Under the pieces are notes generated by a model. The model did no database searches. It worked only from the letters and a program-made list of their open reading frames with translations, and was not told where the DNA came from. From Streptomyces corallincola (GTDB lineage: Bacteria > Actinomycetota > Actinomycetes > Streptomycetales > Streptomycetaceae), in assembly GCF_019104725.1 (NCBI RefSeq), contig NZ_JAHRXF010000003.1:239963-303962 (forward strand): DNA of 64,000 nt. The letters are read 5' to 3'. Every line of letters begins with the position of its first letter. Position 1 is the stretch's first letter. Both the position numbers and the translations under genes were made by a program. This document shows, piece by piece, positions 1 through 9,714 of the stretch.

Positions 1-1485
1 GAGCTGCTGCTGATCACCGCGCTCAAGCTGGACGCCGACGACCCGGACGTCATGCGGCGGTACGTGAAGCGGCTGGCCGGAGCCGGAGTGGTGGGCCTCG
101 GCTTCGCGGTCGGTGTCAACTACGACGAGGTCCCGGAGGCACTGGTGCGCGCGGCCGAGGACGCCGGGCTGCCGCTGCTGGAGGTCCCCCGCCGCACCCC
201 CTTCCTCGCCATCAGCAAGGCCGTCTCGGCCGCCATCGCCGCCGACCAGTACCGCGCCGTCACCGCCGGGTTCGCCGCCCAGCGCGAGCTGACCCGGCAG
301 ACCCTCGGCGCCGGCCCCGAAGGACTCCTCACCGCCCTCGCCGCCCAGGTCAACGGCTGGGCCGCGCTCTACGACGCCTCCGGCACCGTCGTGGCCGCCG
401 CCCCCGAGTGGGCCGCCCGCCGCGCCGCCCGCCTCACCGGCGACGTCGAGCGGCTGCGCGAACGCCCCGCCCCCGCCTCCTCCGTCGTCGCCGACCCCGA
501 CCTCACCGACGCCGCCGCCGACGACCGCGTCGAGCTCCACTCCCTCGGCACCGGCCGCCGCCCCCGCGCCGCCCTCGCCGTCGGCACCGCGGCCGCCCTC
601 GGCACCGCCGAGCGCTACGCCGTGCACTCCGCCATCGCCCTGCTCACCCTCACCACCGAACGCAGCCGCTCCCTCCAGGACGCCGAACAGCGCGTCGGCG
701 CGGCCGTCCTGCGCATGCTGCTCGCCGGGGAACCCGACCACGCCCGCGCGGTCGCCGGGGACCTGTACGGCGGCCTCCTCGACGCGCCGTTCCGGCTGAT
801 CGTCGCCGAACCGCCCTCCGGGCCCGCCGCGCGCGAGCGGACGGCGGACGCCGGTACGGAGGCGCTGGACGCGCTCGCGGAGGCCGTGGAGTCGGCCGCC
901 GCGCGCGCCGGGGAGGCCGTCCTCGTCGTGGCCGAGGCGGACCGGCTGATGGTGCTGGCCGCCGACGGCGGCGCCGCCGTGGCCGCCTGCGAGGCCCACG
1001 CGGCGGCGCTGGAGGCCCGCCGCACCGGCCCCGACCAGCAGCAGTCCGCCGGGGACGAGGGCGCGCTGATCGCCGGGATGTCCGGCCCGAGCGGCCCGAT
1101 CGCCGCCGCGGCCGCCTACAAGCAGGCCGAACAGGCGCTGTCCGTGGCCCGGCGGCGCGGCCGGGTCCTGGTCGAGCACGAGCGGCTCGCGGCGGGCTCC
1201 GTGCTGCCGCTGCTGGCCGACGACGCGGTCAGGGCGTTCGCCGACGGTCTGCTGCGGGCGCTGCGCGAACACGACGCGACCGGCCGCGGCGACCTCGTCG
1301 CCTCGCTGCGCGCCTGGCTCTCCCGGCACGGCCAGTGGGACGCCGCCGCCGCCGACCTCGGCGTCCACCGCCACACCCTGCGCTACCGCATGCGCCGCGT
1401 CGAGGAGATCCTCGGCCGCTCCCTCGACGACCCGGACGCCCGCATGGAACTCTGGCTCGCCCTGAAGGCCACGTCCCCCGAGTAG
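1..1485 (+). CDS. PucR-family transcriptional regulator, 5'-truncated by the window edge
   Basis: The reading frame is open from base 1, so the true start lies upstream; the first internal ATG at 52 is unlikely to be the start. The N-terminal visible part (VGLGFAVGVNYDEVPEALV, then GLPLLEVPRRTPF) looks like the PucR purine-catabolism sensor domain. The C-terminus (about 50 residues) is the PucR-type helix-turn-helix, with WDAAAADLGVHRHTLRYRM and VEEILGRSLDDPDAR. Such proteins are cytoplasmic DNA-binding regulators of nitrogen, purine or amino-acid catabolism. The aldehyde dehydrogenase gene follows about 195 bases downstream on the same strand and is a plausible target. In other streptomycetes I recall this neighbourhood holding GABA-catabolism genes, but the substrate cannot be read from this sequence. 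Confidence 0.85.
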   Translation, partial: ELLLITALKLDADDPDVMRRYVKRLAGAGVVGLGFAVGVNYDEVPEALVRAAEDAGLPLLEVPRRTPFLAISKAVSAAIAADQYRAVTAGFAAQRELTRQTLGAGPEGLLTALAAQVNGWAALYDASGTVVAAAPEWAARRAARLTGDVERLRERPAPASSVVADPDLTDAAADDRVELHSLGTGRRPRAALAVGTAAALGTAERYAVHSAIALLTLTTERSRSLQDAEQRVGAAVLRMLLAGEPDHARAVAGDLYGGLLDAPFRLIVAEPPSGPAARERTADAGTEALDALAEAVESAAARAGEAVLVVAEADRLMVLAADGGAAVAACEAHAAALEARRTGPDQQQSAGDEGALIAGMSGPSGPIAAAAAYKQAEQALSVARRRGRVLVEHERLAAGSVLPLLADDAVRAFADGLLRALREHDATGRGDLVASLRAWLSRHGQWDAAAADLGVHRHTLRYRMRRVEEILGRSLDDPDARMELWLALKATSPE

Positions 1486-1679
1486 GCCGCCCCACGCCGT
1501 CGGTCCCCGGTCCCCGGTCCCCGGGCGGGCGACGCCCGACCCGACCTCGCCATTCCGTAGCAACGCCCCCGCCCACCCGTACGTCCCGGACAAGCCCGCC
1601 CCGCACCTCCCCGCCCTACCGTGGGGGAGGAAGACGTACGGACCGTACGGACATCGACGCGGAAGGGCGGGGAGCGCAC

Positions 1680-3137
1680 ATGCCCCAGGACAACTCTGTG
1701 GGGGCCGCCTTCTGGCTCGCCGGGCGACAGGCGGCCGGGGAGGGGTCCTTCGAGGTCACCTCCCCGTGGGACGGACGGCCGGTGGGCCGGGTGTCGGTGC
1801 CGACGGACGCCCAGGTCGAGGAGGCCGTGGCCGCCGCGTACGCCGTACGGGACGAGTTCGCCGCGACCCCGGCGCACGTGCGTGCCGCCGCCCTGGACCA
1901 CGTGGCCGAGCGGCTGGCCGAGCGCACCGAGGAGATCGCGCTGCTGATCTCCGCCGAGAACGGCAAGCCGGTGAAGTGGGCGCGCGGCGAGGTCGGCCGG
2001 GCGGTCTCCGTGTTCCGGTTCGCCTCCGAGGAGGCCCGCCGGTTCAACGGCGGCGAGGCGCAGCGGCTGGACACCGACGCGGGCGGCCAGGGACGGCTGG
2101 CGCTGACCCGGCGCTTCCCCAAGGGTGTCGTGCTGGGCATCGCCCCCTTCAACTTCCCGCTGAACCTGTGCGCGCACAAGGTCGCCCCGGCCGTCGCCGC
2201 CGGTGTGCCGATCATCCTCAAGCCCGCCCCGGCCACCCCGCTGTCCGCGCTGGTCCTGGGCGAGCTGCTGGCCGAGACCGACCTGCCCGCCGGTTCCTGG
2301 TCGGTGCTGCCGGTCGCCAACGAGCGCATGCCCGCGCTGGTCCAGGACGAGCGCCTGCCGGTGATCTCCTTCACCGGCTCCGAGAAGGTCGGTTACGCGA
2401 TCATGGACAGCGTGCCGCGCAAGCACTGCACGCTGGAGCTGGGCGGCAACGGCGCGGCCGTGGTCCTCGGGGACTACGCCTCCGACGCGGACCTCGACTG
2501 GGCGGCGACCCGCATCGCCACCTTCTCCAACTACCAGGGCGGCCAGTCCTGCATCTCCGTGCAGCGGGTCATCGCCGACACCGCCGTGTACGACCGCCTG
2601 CTGCCCCGTATCGTCGCCGCCGTCGAGGCACAGGTCACCGGTGACCCCTCCGACGCGGCCACCGACGTCGGCCCGCTGGTCAGCGAGGACGCCGCCCGGC
2701 GCGTCGAGTCCTGGGTGGACGAGGCGGTCGTGGCCGGTGCCACGCTCCTCACCGGCGGCAAGCGCGACGGCGCCTCCTACGCGCCGACCGTCCTCACCGG
2801 CGTGCCCGCCGACACCACCCTCGCCCGCGAGGAGGTCTTCGGCCCCGTCCTGACCGTGACGCGGGTGGACGGCGAGGCCGAGGCGTTCGCCGCCGTCAAC
2901 GACTCCAAGTACGGCCTCCAGGCGGGCGTCTTCACCCACGACGTCCAGGCCGCCTTCCGCGCCCACCGCGCGCTGGAGGTCGGCGGCGTGGTCGTCGGCG
3001 ACGTCCCCTCCTACCGTGCCGACCAGATGCCGTACGGCGGTGCCAAGCAGTCCGGCGTCGGCCGCGAGGGCGTGCGGTACGCGATGGACGACTACACCTA
3101 CGAGCGCGTCCTGGTCCTCACCGGTCTCGCGCTGTAG
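1680..3137 (+). CDS. NAD(P)-dependent aldehyde dehydrogenase
   Basis: 485-residue member of the aldehyde dehydrogenase superfamily, usual length for the family. Visible motifs are IAPFNFPLN (cofactor and oxyanion region, about 154-162), FTGSEKVG (about 231-238), the general-base glutamate in LELGGN (E253) and the catalytic cysteine in GGQSCIS (C291). The ATG at 1680 follows a purine-rich GGGCGGGGAG element; the frame is open far upstream, but only from here does family similarity begin. It oxidises an aldehyde to a carboxylate in the cytoplasm. The substrate is not determinable from sequence; succinate or another semialdehyde is possible given the PucR regulator upstream. It ends at a strong terminator shared with the convergent gene. 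Confidence 0.9.
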   Translation: MPQDNSVGAAFWLAGRQAAGEGSFEVTSPWDGRPVGRVSVPTDAQVEEAVAAAYAVRDEFAATPAHVRAAALDHVAERLAERTEEIALLISAENGKPVKWARGEVGRAVSVFRFASEEARRFNGGEAQRLDTDAGGQGRLALTRRFPKGVVLGIAPFNFPLNLCAHKVAPAVAAGVPIILKPAPATPLSALVLGELLAETDLPAGSWSVLPVANERMPALVQDERLPVISFTGSEKVGYAIMDSVPRKHCTLELGGNGAAVVLGDYASDADLDWAATRIATFSNYQGGQSCISVQRVIADTAVYDRLLPRIVAAVEAQVTGDPSDAATDVGPLVSEDAARRVESWVDEAVVAGATLLTGGKRDGASYAPTVLTGVPADTTLAREEVFGPVLTVTRVDGEAEAFAAVNDSKYGLQAGVFTHDVQAAFRAHRALEVGGVVVGDVPSYRADQMPYGGAKQSGVGREGVRYAMDDYTYERVLVLTGLAL

Positions 3138-3164
3138 CCCACGGGGAGCCCGGCACCCCAGAAC

Positions 3165-3209
3165 GACGGCCCGCGCCGCCCCTCGCAGGAGGGCGTGGCG
3201 CGGGCCGTC
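3165..3209. terminator. bidirectional hairpin terminator between convergent genes
   Basis: Perfect 13-bp inverted repeat (GACGGCCCGCGCC / GGCGCGGGCCGTC) around a 19-base loop. It sits between the stop of the aldehyde dehydrogenase gene and the stop of the opposing lamin-tail gene. Confidence 0.8.
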
Positions 3210-3219
3210 GCCGTGCGGG

Positions 3220-3684
3220 TCAGCAGTACTTGGCGCTGCCGTCGCGCGAGGTCCAGGAGCAGGAGTCCACCTTGGAACCGCTGGACCTGGTCAGCGTCGC
3301 GGTGTCCCGGTCGTTGTTCCAGACGTAGGCGCGGCGGCCCTGGTACTTGTCGGACGAGGTGTCGCGGCCCGAACCGGTGTGGATCTTCATGTACTTGTGG
3401 GCGCCGATGGTGACATTCGGGAACGTGTACCGGTGGTTGGAGGCGTCCTTCAGCACCCAGCCCCTCAGCGAGACCGACGAACCGGCGGTGTTCCGGATCT
3501 GCACCCACTCGCCGTTCAGGCTGGAGTTGGAGCGGGTGTCGGAGCCGGGGCTGTCGAACCAGACGCGGTAGATCTGGACCCCGCCGGAGGCGGCCTGGGC
3601 CGGGGCGGCGGAGAGCAGCGTGGCGGAGAGCAGGGCGGCACCCGCGAGAGCGGGCAGGGCGGCGCGCAGACGCACAGCGGACAT
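3220..3684 (-). CDS. secreted lamin-tail domain (LTD) protein
   Basis: 154 residues. It has a Sec signal peptide: basic start (MSAVRLRAALP), hydrophobic core, and a likely cleavage after AQA near residue 32. The mature part has the lamin-tail immunoglobulin-like fold pattern: VQIYRVWFDSPGSDT, then NGEWVQIRNTAGSSVSLRGWVLKD, then the HRYTFPNVTIGAHKYMKIHTG strand region. Two cysteines near the C-terminus (DSCSW and the terminal KYC) could form a disulfide. LTD domains in exported bacterial proteins often accompany nucleases or cell-surface functions, but this one is a stand-alone domain with no catalytic partner. An ATG with GGGGGGATC upstream supports the start. The role is unknown. Confidence 0.8.
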   Translation of the reverse strand: MSAVRLRAALPALAGAALLSATLLSAAPAQAASGGVQIYRVWFDSPGSDTRSNSSLNGEWVQIRNTAGSSVSLRGWVLKDASNHRYTFPNVTIGAHKYMKIHTGSGRDTSSDKYQGRRAYVWNNDRDTATLTRSSGSKVDSCSWTSRDGSAKYC

Positions 3685-3951
3685 CAGGAGATCCCCCCAG
3701 GATCAAGGAACGCACGACGGGTGGGACGTGCGTGGTGAGACACCGTGGGCCCGGCGGTCGCGGCCCGAAGTGAAGTGGTATCACAGGATCTTCACTTGAG
3801 TTTCACGAACGGGAAACAGGGGTGTGCGGGAACCGTCCCGGTCACGTCCGGCACCCGCCCCGCCCGCCCGGACCACCCCGCCCGACCCCGCCGACACCCC
3901 CGCGAGGGACGCCGTGTCCGTGTCGCCGGGCCGGGCGGCCACAATGGGGGG
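3685..3951. other. divergent intergenic region between the LTD gene and dxr
   Basis: 267 bases that must hold promoters in both directions. I see an 8-bp inverted repeat (AAGTGAAG / CTTCACTT, 3768-3797) in its more AT-rich part and no convincing -35/-10 pair. Confidence 0.4.
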
Positions 3952-5217
3952 ATGACCGACAGTCCCGCCCGTCCCGCGCCCCTCGCAGACCCGCACCTCG
4001 CGTACGACCCATACGCCGGTGGCGGCCCGAAGGACGTGGTGATCCTCGGTTCCACCGGGTCCATCGGAACCCAGGCCATCGACCTCGTGCTGCGCAACCC
4101 CGGCCGCTTCCGGGTCACCGCCCTGTCCGCCCACGGCAGCCGTACCGACCTCCTCGCCGAGCAGGCGCACCGGCTCCGGGTACGGACCGTGGCCGTCGCC
4201 CGCGAGGACGCCGTACCCGCGCTGCGCGAGGCGCTGGCCGCCCGGTACGGCGCGGGGGAGCCGCTGCCCGAACTGCTCGCCGGACCGGACGCCGCCGCAC
4301 AGGTGGCCGCCTCCGCCTGCCACACCGTGCTCAACGGCATCACCGGCTCCATCGGCCTCGCGCCCACCCTGGCCGCGCTGGGGGCGGGCCGCACCCTCGC
4401 CCTCGCCAACAAGGAGTCGCTGATCGTCGGCGGCCCGCTGGTGAAGGCGCTGGCCAAGCCCGGCCAGATCATCCCGGTGGACTCCGAGCACGCCGCGCTG
4501 TTCCAGGCACTGGCCGCCGGTACCCGCGCGGACGTGCGCAAGCTGGTCGTCACCGCGTCCGGCGGCCCGTTCCGCGGCCGGACCCGCGCCCAACTCGCCG
4601 ACGTCACCGTCGAGGACGCCCTCGCCCACCCCACCTGGGCGATGGGCCCGGTCATCACGATCAACTCCGCGACCCTGGTCAACAAGGGCCTGGAGGTCAT
4701 CGAGGCGCACCTGCTGTACGACATCCCGTTCGAACAGATCGAGGTCGTCGTCCACCCGCAGTCCTACGTGCACTCGATGGTGGAGTTCACCGACGGCACC
4801 ACGATCGCCCAGGCCACGCCCCCCGACATGGGCGGGCCGATCGCCGTCGGTCTGGGCTGGCCCGAACGGGTGCCGGACGCCGCGCCCTCCTTCGACTGGA
4901 GCAAGGCGTCCACCTGGGAGTTCTTCCCCCTCGACAACGAGGCGTTCCCCTCCGTGGACCTCGCCCGGCATGTGGGGCGGCTCGCGGGCACCGCTCCGGC
5001 GGTGTTCAATGCCGCCAACGAGGAGTGCGTCGAGGCGTTCCGCGGCGGCGCGCTGCCCTTCAACGGAATCATGGAGACCGTCACCCGTGTCGTGGAGGAA
5101 CACGGCACACCGGCGCCGGGAACTTCGCTCACCGTGTCGGACGTCCTCGAAGCGGAGACCTGGGCGCGGGCCCGGTCACGCGAACTGACCCACCGGAGCG
5201 CGGAGGCGCGTGCATGA
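3952..5217 (+). CDS. dxr: 1-deoxy-D-xylulose 5-phosphate reductoisomerase
   Basis: 421 residues. It makes 2-C-methyl-D-erythritol 4-phosphate from DXP using NADPH, the committed step of the MEP isoprenoid pathway. The NADPH-binding motif GSTGSIGTQ is at about 33-41. [12 protein letters not shown], the metal-binding [20 protein letters not shown] and [21 protein letters not shown] are all present. The ATG at 3952 gives a 20-residue extension before the Rossmann fold; longer upstream reading is not supported. The stop overlaps the start of the site-2 protease gene (ATGA), so the two are translationally coupled. ispG, a later enzyme of the same pathway, lies just beyond. Confidence 0.96.
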   Translation: MTDSPARPAPLADPHLAYDPYAGGGPKDVVILGSTGSIGTQAIDLVLRNPGRFRVTALSAHGSRTDLLAEQAHRLRVRTVAVAREDAVPALREALAARYGAGEPLPELLAGPDAAAQVAASACHTVLNGITGSIGLAPTLAALGAGRTLALANKESLIVGGPLVKALAKPGQIIPVDSEHAALFQALAAGTRADVRKLVVTASGGPFRGRTRAQLADVTVEDALAHPTWAMGPVITINSATLVNKGLEVIEAHLLYDIPFEQIEVVVHPQSYVHSMVEFTDGTTIAQATPPDMGGPIAVGLGWPERVPDAAPSFDWSKASTWEFFPLDNEAFPSVDLARHVGRLAGTAPAVFNAANEECVEAFRGGALPFNGIMETVTRVVEEHGTPAPGTSLTVSDVLEAETWARARSRELTHRSAEARA

Positions 5218-6518
5218 CGACCCTGATGTTCATCCTCGGCATAGTGGTGTTCGCGTTCGGTCTGCTCGTCTCGATCGCGTGGCACGAGCTGGGGCACCTG
5301 TCCACGGCCAAGCTGTTCGGCATCCGGGTGCCGCAGTACATGGTGGGCTTCGGCCCCACCGTGTGGTCGCGGAGGAAGGGCGACACCGAGTACGGCGTCA
5401 AGGCCATCCCGCTCGGCGGCTACATCCGCATGATCGGCATGTTCCCGCCGGACGACGCGGGCCGGATCTCCGCCCGCTCCACCTCCCCGTGGCGCGGCAT
5501 GATCGAGGACGCCCGCTCGGCGGCGTACGAGGAACTCCAGCCCGGTGACGAGACGCGGATGTTCTACACGCGCAGGCCGTGGAAGCGCGTCATCGTCATG
5601 TTCGCCGGACCCTTCATGAACCTGGTGCTGGCCGTCGCGCTGTTCCTGGTCGGCCTGATGGGCTTCGGCATCCAGCAGCAGACCACCACCGTCGCCTCGG
5701 TCTCCAAGTGCGTCATCGCGCAGGCCCAGAACCGCGACACCTGCCGCGCCTCCGACCCCGCCTCCCCGGCCGCGGCCGCCGGGATGCGCAACGGCGACAG
5801 GATCGTCTCCTTCGACGGGCACCGCACCGCCGAGTGGAACACCCTCTCCGACCTGATCCGGGACAGCGCGGGCAGGACCGTCCCGATCGTGGTCGAGCGC
5901 GAGGGCAAGGACGTCACCCTCACCGCGAGGATCGCCACCAACCAGGTCGCCAAGAAGGACTCCAGCGGCACCTACGTCCAGGGCCAGTACGTGAAGGCGG
6001 GCTTCCTCGGCTTCAGCGCCGCCCAGCAGGTCGAGCAGCTCGGCTTCGGCCAGTCCGTGACCTGGATGACCGACCGGGTCGGGGACGCCGTGGACTCCCT
6101 GGCCGCGCTGCCCGGCAAGATTCCCGCCCTGTGGAACGCCGCCTTCGACAACGGCCCCCGCGAGGCGGACTCCCCGGTCGGCATCGTCGGCGCCGCCCGC
6201 ATCACCGGTGACATCGCCACCCTGCACATCCCCGCCTCGCAGCAGGTGGCGATGTTCGTGATGCTGCTCGCCGGGTTCAACCTCTCGCTGTTCCTGTTCA
6301 ACATGCTCCCGCTGCTCCCGCTGGACGGCGGGCACATCGCGGGCGCCCTGTGGGAGGCGCTGCGGCGCAACCTCGCCCGCGTGCTGCGCCGCCCGGACCC
6401 CGGACCCTTCGACGTGGCCAAGCTGATGCCGGCGGCGTACGTGGTGGCCGGGATCTTCGTCTGCTTCACCGTGCTGGTGCTCATCGCGGACGTCGTCAAC
6501 CCGGTGAAGATCTCCTAG
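5214..6518 (+). CDS. RseP-type site-2 (intramembrane) zinc metalloprotease
   Basis: 434 residues. The zinc motif HELGH (H24, E25, H28) lies in the first membrane helix. A central periplasmic-side PDZ-like segment (around [16 protein letters not shown]) and the third zinc ligand region [15 protein letters not shown] lie in a later helix; there are about four membrane segments. Such proteases cleave anti-sigma factors or other membrane proteins within the bilayer. The extra cysteine-bearing insert ([18 protein letters not shown]) before the PDZ part is characteristic of actinobacterial versions as far as I recall. It overlaps dxr by 4 bases and ends before the 22-bp-spaced repeats and a strong hairpin. 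The substrate is unknown. Confidence 0.93.
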   Translation: MTTLMFILGIVVFAFGLLVSIAWHELGHLSTAKLFGIRVPQYMVGFGPTVWSRRKGDTEYGVKAIPLGGYIRMIGMFPPDDAGRISARSTSPWRGMIEDARSAAYEELQPGDETRMFYTRRPWKRVIVMFAGPFMNLVLAVALFLVGLMGFGIQQQTTTVASVSKCVIAQAQNRDTCRASDPASPAAAAGMRNGDRIVSFDGHRTAEWNTLSDLIRDSAGRTVPIVVEREGKDVTLTARIATNQVAKKDSSGTYVQGQYVKAGFLGFSAAQQVEQLGFGQSVTWMTDRVGDAVDSLAALPGKIPALWNAAFDNGPREADSPVGIVGAARITGDIATLHIPASQQVAMFVMLLAGFNLSLFLFNMLPLLPLDGGHIAGALWEALRRNLARVLRRPDPGPFDVAKLMPAAYVVAGIFVCFTVLVLIADVVNPVKIS

Positions 6519-6527
6519 CCGCACTCC

Positions 6528-6593
6528 GTTCACGACGGCGGACCTCCAGGTTCACGACAGCAGCCCTTCAGGTTCACGACAGTGATGTCCGGC
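6528..6593. repeat. three 22-bp units starting GTTCACGAC
   Basis: Units begin at 6528, 6550 and 6572, exactly 22 bases apart. Each opens with GTTCACGAC followed by G or A then G; the rest of each unit is less conserved. Two further related units, again 22 bases apart, start at 6699 and 6721 just before ispG. Confidence 0.75.
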
Positions 6594-6621
6594 GGCCCGG
6601 TACCCCGTGTACCGGGCCGCC
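6591..6621. terminator. hairpin terminator after the site-2 protease gene
   Basis: Perfect 13-bp inverted repeat GGCGGCCCGGTAC / GTACCGGGCCGCC with a 5-base loop. Confidence 0.75.
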
Positions 6622-6746
6622 ATCCATCGGGTGGGTCTGCCGGGTGGGAGGTGCCCGCGCCGGGGACGGTGCCGTAATCTCGAAGCCTGGAGCCCGCCGT
6701 TCACGGGACCGGATTCCTGACTTCACGACTTGGGGTTGCACAGCAG

Positions 6747-7904
<1,158 letters not shown>

Positions 7905-7932
7905 CCCCCCCCGGGACTGTGTACGTCGTCAC

Positions 7933-7959
7933 AGGGCGCCGCTTCCCGAGCGGCGCCCT
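7933..7959. terminator. hairpin terminator after ispG
   Basis: Inverted repeat AGGGCGCCGC / GCGGCGCCCT (10 bp) around TTCCCGA, 28 bases after the ispG stop. The following 150 bases are C-rich and featureless. Confidence 0.75.
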
Positions 7960-8164
7960 CGCGCGTCCCCACCCCTTCCCCGCCCCGTCCCCGGTCCGCC
8001 CCCAACTCGGAACCCCGCCCCGGAATCCGACCCGGAGCCCTCGTCCCCGTACCCCGGAGGACACCACTCCCGCCCCCGTCGGCCCACCCCTCACGCGGAG
8101 CGGCACCGGATGATTCCGGCGGGTACAGTGCGGAGATCAGCAGACCTGAGGTGAGGCCCCGCCC

Positions 8165-9013
8165 TTGTTGACCCAGACGACCTCCAGGGTCCTCGAACCG
8201 AGCGACCTGGACGCCGCGCTCGCCGTCCTCGACCGCGAGCCCGTCGCCAACGCCTTCGTCACGTCCCGCGTCCGGGTCGCCGGACTCGACCCCTGGCGGC
8301 TCGGCGGCGAGATGTGGGGCTGGTACGAGGACGGCATGCTCACCTCGCTCTGCTACGCGGGCGCCAACCTCGTGCCCATCTGCGCCACCACCCGCGCCGT
8401 CCGCGCCTTCGCCGACCGCGCCCGCCGGGCCGGACGCCGCTGCTCCTCCATCGTCGGCCCCGCCGGACCCACCGCCGAACTCTGGCGCCTGCTGGAACCC
8501 CACTGGGGCCCCGCCCGCGAGGTCCGCGCCCGGCAGCCCCTGATGGTCACCGAGCGCATGCCCGCCGACATCGCCCCCGATCCGTACGTCCGGCGCATCC
8601 GCAAGGACGAGATGGAGACGATCATGCCCGCGTGCGTGGCGATGTTCACCGAGGAGGTCGGCGTCTCCCCGCTCGCCGGTGACGGCGGACTGCTCTACCA
8701 GGCCCGCGTCGCCGAACTCGTCGGCTCCGGACGCTCCTTCGCCCGCCTCGACGAACACGGCAAGGTCGTCTTCAAGGCCGAGATCGGCGCCGCCACCCCC
8801 GACGCCTGCCAGATCCAGGGCGTCTGGGTCGCCCCCGAGTACCGGGGCCGCGGCCTCGCCGCCCCCGGCATGGCCGCCGTCCTGCGCTACGCCCTGGACG
8901 ACATCGCCCCCGTGGTCAGCCTCTACGTCAACGACTTCAACACCGCCGCCCGGCGCACGTACCGCAGAGTGGGGTTCGAGGAAGTCGGCGCCTTCATGAG
9001 CATCCTGTTCTAG
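8165..9013 (+). CDS. DUF4081-GNAT family N-acetyltransferase
   Basis: 282 residues read from the TTG at 8165; a second TTG follows directly, and no in-frame ATG lies nearby. The N-terminal half (VLEPSDLDAALAVLDREP, then GWYEDGMLTSLCYAGANLV) matches what I recall as DUF4081, a domain preceding actinobacterial GNATs. The C-terminal GNAT domain has the acetyl-CoA binding segment QGVWVAPEYRGRGLAAPGM and the closing strand VSLYVNDFNTAARRTYRRVGF. It transfers an acetyl group from acetyl-CoA to an unknown amine or protein in the cytoplasm. A TACAGT -10-like box about 40 bases upstream hints at its own promoter. Confidence 0.85.
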   Translation: MLTQTTSRVLEPSDLDAALAVLDREPVANAFVTSRVRVAGLDPWRLGGEMWGWYEDGMLTSLCYAGANLVPICATTRAVRAFADRARRAGRRCSSIVGPAGPTAELWRLLEPHWGPAREVRARQPLMVTERMPADIAPDPYVRRIRKDEMETIMPACVAMFTEEVGVSPLAGDGGLLYQARVAELVGSGRSFARLDEHGKVVFKAEIGAATPDACQIQGVWVAPEYRGRGLAAPGMAAVLRYALDDIAPVVSLYVNDFNTAARRTYRRVGFEEVGAFMSILF

Positions 9014-9059
9014 ACACCGTTCGGGGCGGGCGCGCGCGGCTGCCCTGTACGCTCCGGAC

Positions 9060-9590
9060 ATGGACCTCGTGATCGGCCCCCTGGACTTGTCGGCCCATGT
9101 GGACGAGGCCCTGGCCGTCCAGGCCGTGGCCTTCGGGCTCGGCGCGGAGGAAGTCGCCGTCCGCCGCCAGATCGTGCAGCGCCACATGCAGTACCCCGGC
9201 GCCCGCGCCCTCGGCGCCACCGGCGACGGACGGCTGCTCGGCTTCGTCTACGGCATGCCCAACTCCCGGCTCCACTGGTGGTCCACGGTGGTCGAGCCGT
9301 ATCTGCGGGCCGAGGGCAACGACGGCTGGCTGGACGACTCCTTCGTCATCACCGAACTGCACGTCCACCCCGCCCACCAGAACCGGGGCATCGGCCGCGC
9401 CCTCATCACCACCATCACCGGCGACGCCGCCGAACCCCGCTCGATCCTCTCCGCGATCGACACCGACAGCCCCGCCCGCGGCCTCTACCACTCCCTCGGC
9501 TACACCGACCTCGCCCGCGGGGTGCGCTTCCCGAGCGCCGCCAAGCCGTACGCCGTGATGGGCGCCCCCCTGCCGCTGCGCCACCGCTGA
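9060..9590 (+). CDS. GNAT family N-acetyltransferase
   Basis: 176 residues, a typical single GNAT domain. Visible are ITELHVHPAHQNRGIGRALI (acetyl-CoA pyrophosphate-binding loop Q-x-x-G-x-G/A), then LSAIDTDSPARGLYHSLGYTDL. It starts at the ATG at 9060, 46 bases after the previous acetyltransferase, and the two may be co-transcribed. The substrate is not identifiable. Confidence 0.85.
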   Translation: MDLVIGPLDLSAHVDEALAVQAVAFGLGAEEVAVRRQIVQRHMQYPGARALGATGDGRLLGFVYGMPNSRLHWWSTVVEPYLRAEGNDGWLDDSFVITELHVHPAHQNRGIGRALITTITGDAAEPRSILSAIDTDSPARGLYHSLGYTDLARGVRFPSAAKPYAVMGAPLPLRHR

Positions 9591-9714
9591 CCCGAGGTCC
9601 GCCACGCACAATCGATTTCCGCCCCGGACGATGCCCCGGCTAACCTCCTAGCCATCACCCTCTCCGCCCGCGGCCGGGCCCGCGCGGGGAATCCACCGGC
9701 AGGAGTACGAGAAC

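Noticed and set aside
408..1679. Long arginine/proline-rich open frame upstream of the aldehyde dehydrogenase
   Set aside because: It is a shifted reading of the PucR gene and intergenic bases; only the part from 1680 has family sequence.
1383..2966. 527-residue minus-strand open frame
   Set aside because: Antisense shadow of the aldehyde dehydrogenase gene caused by high GC; composition is Gly/Asp/Val/His-biased with no domain.
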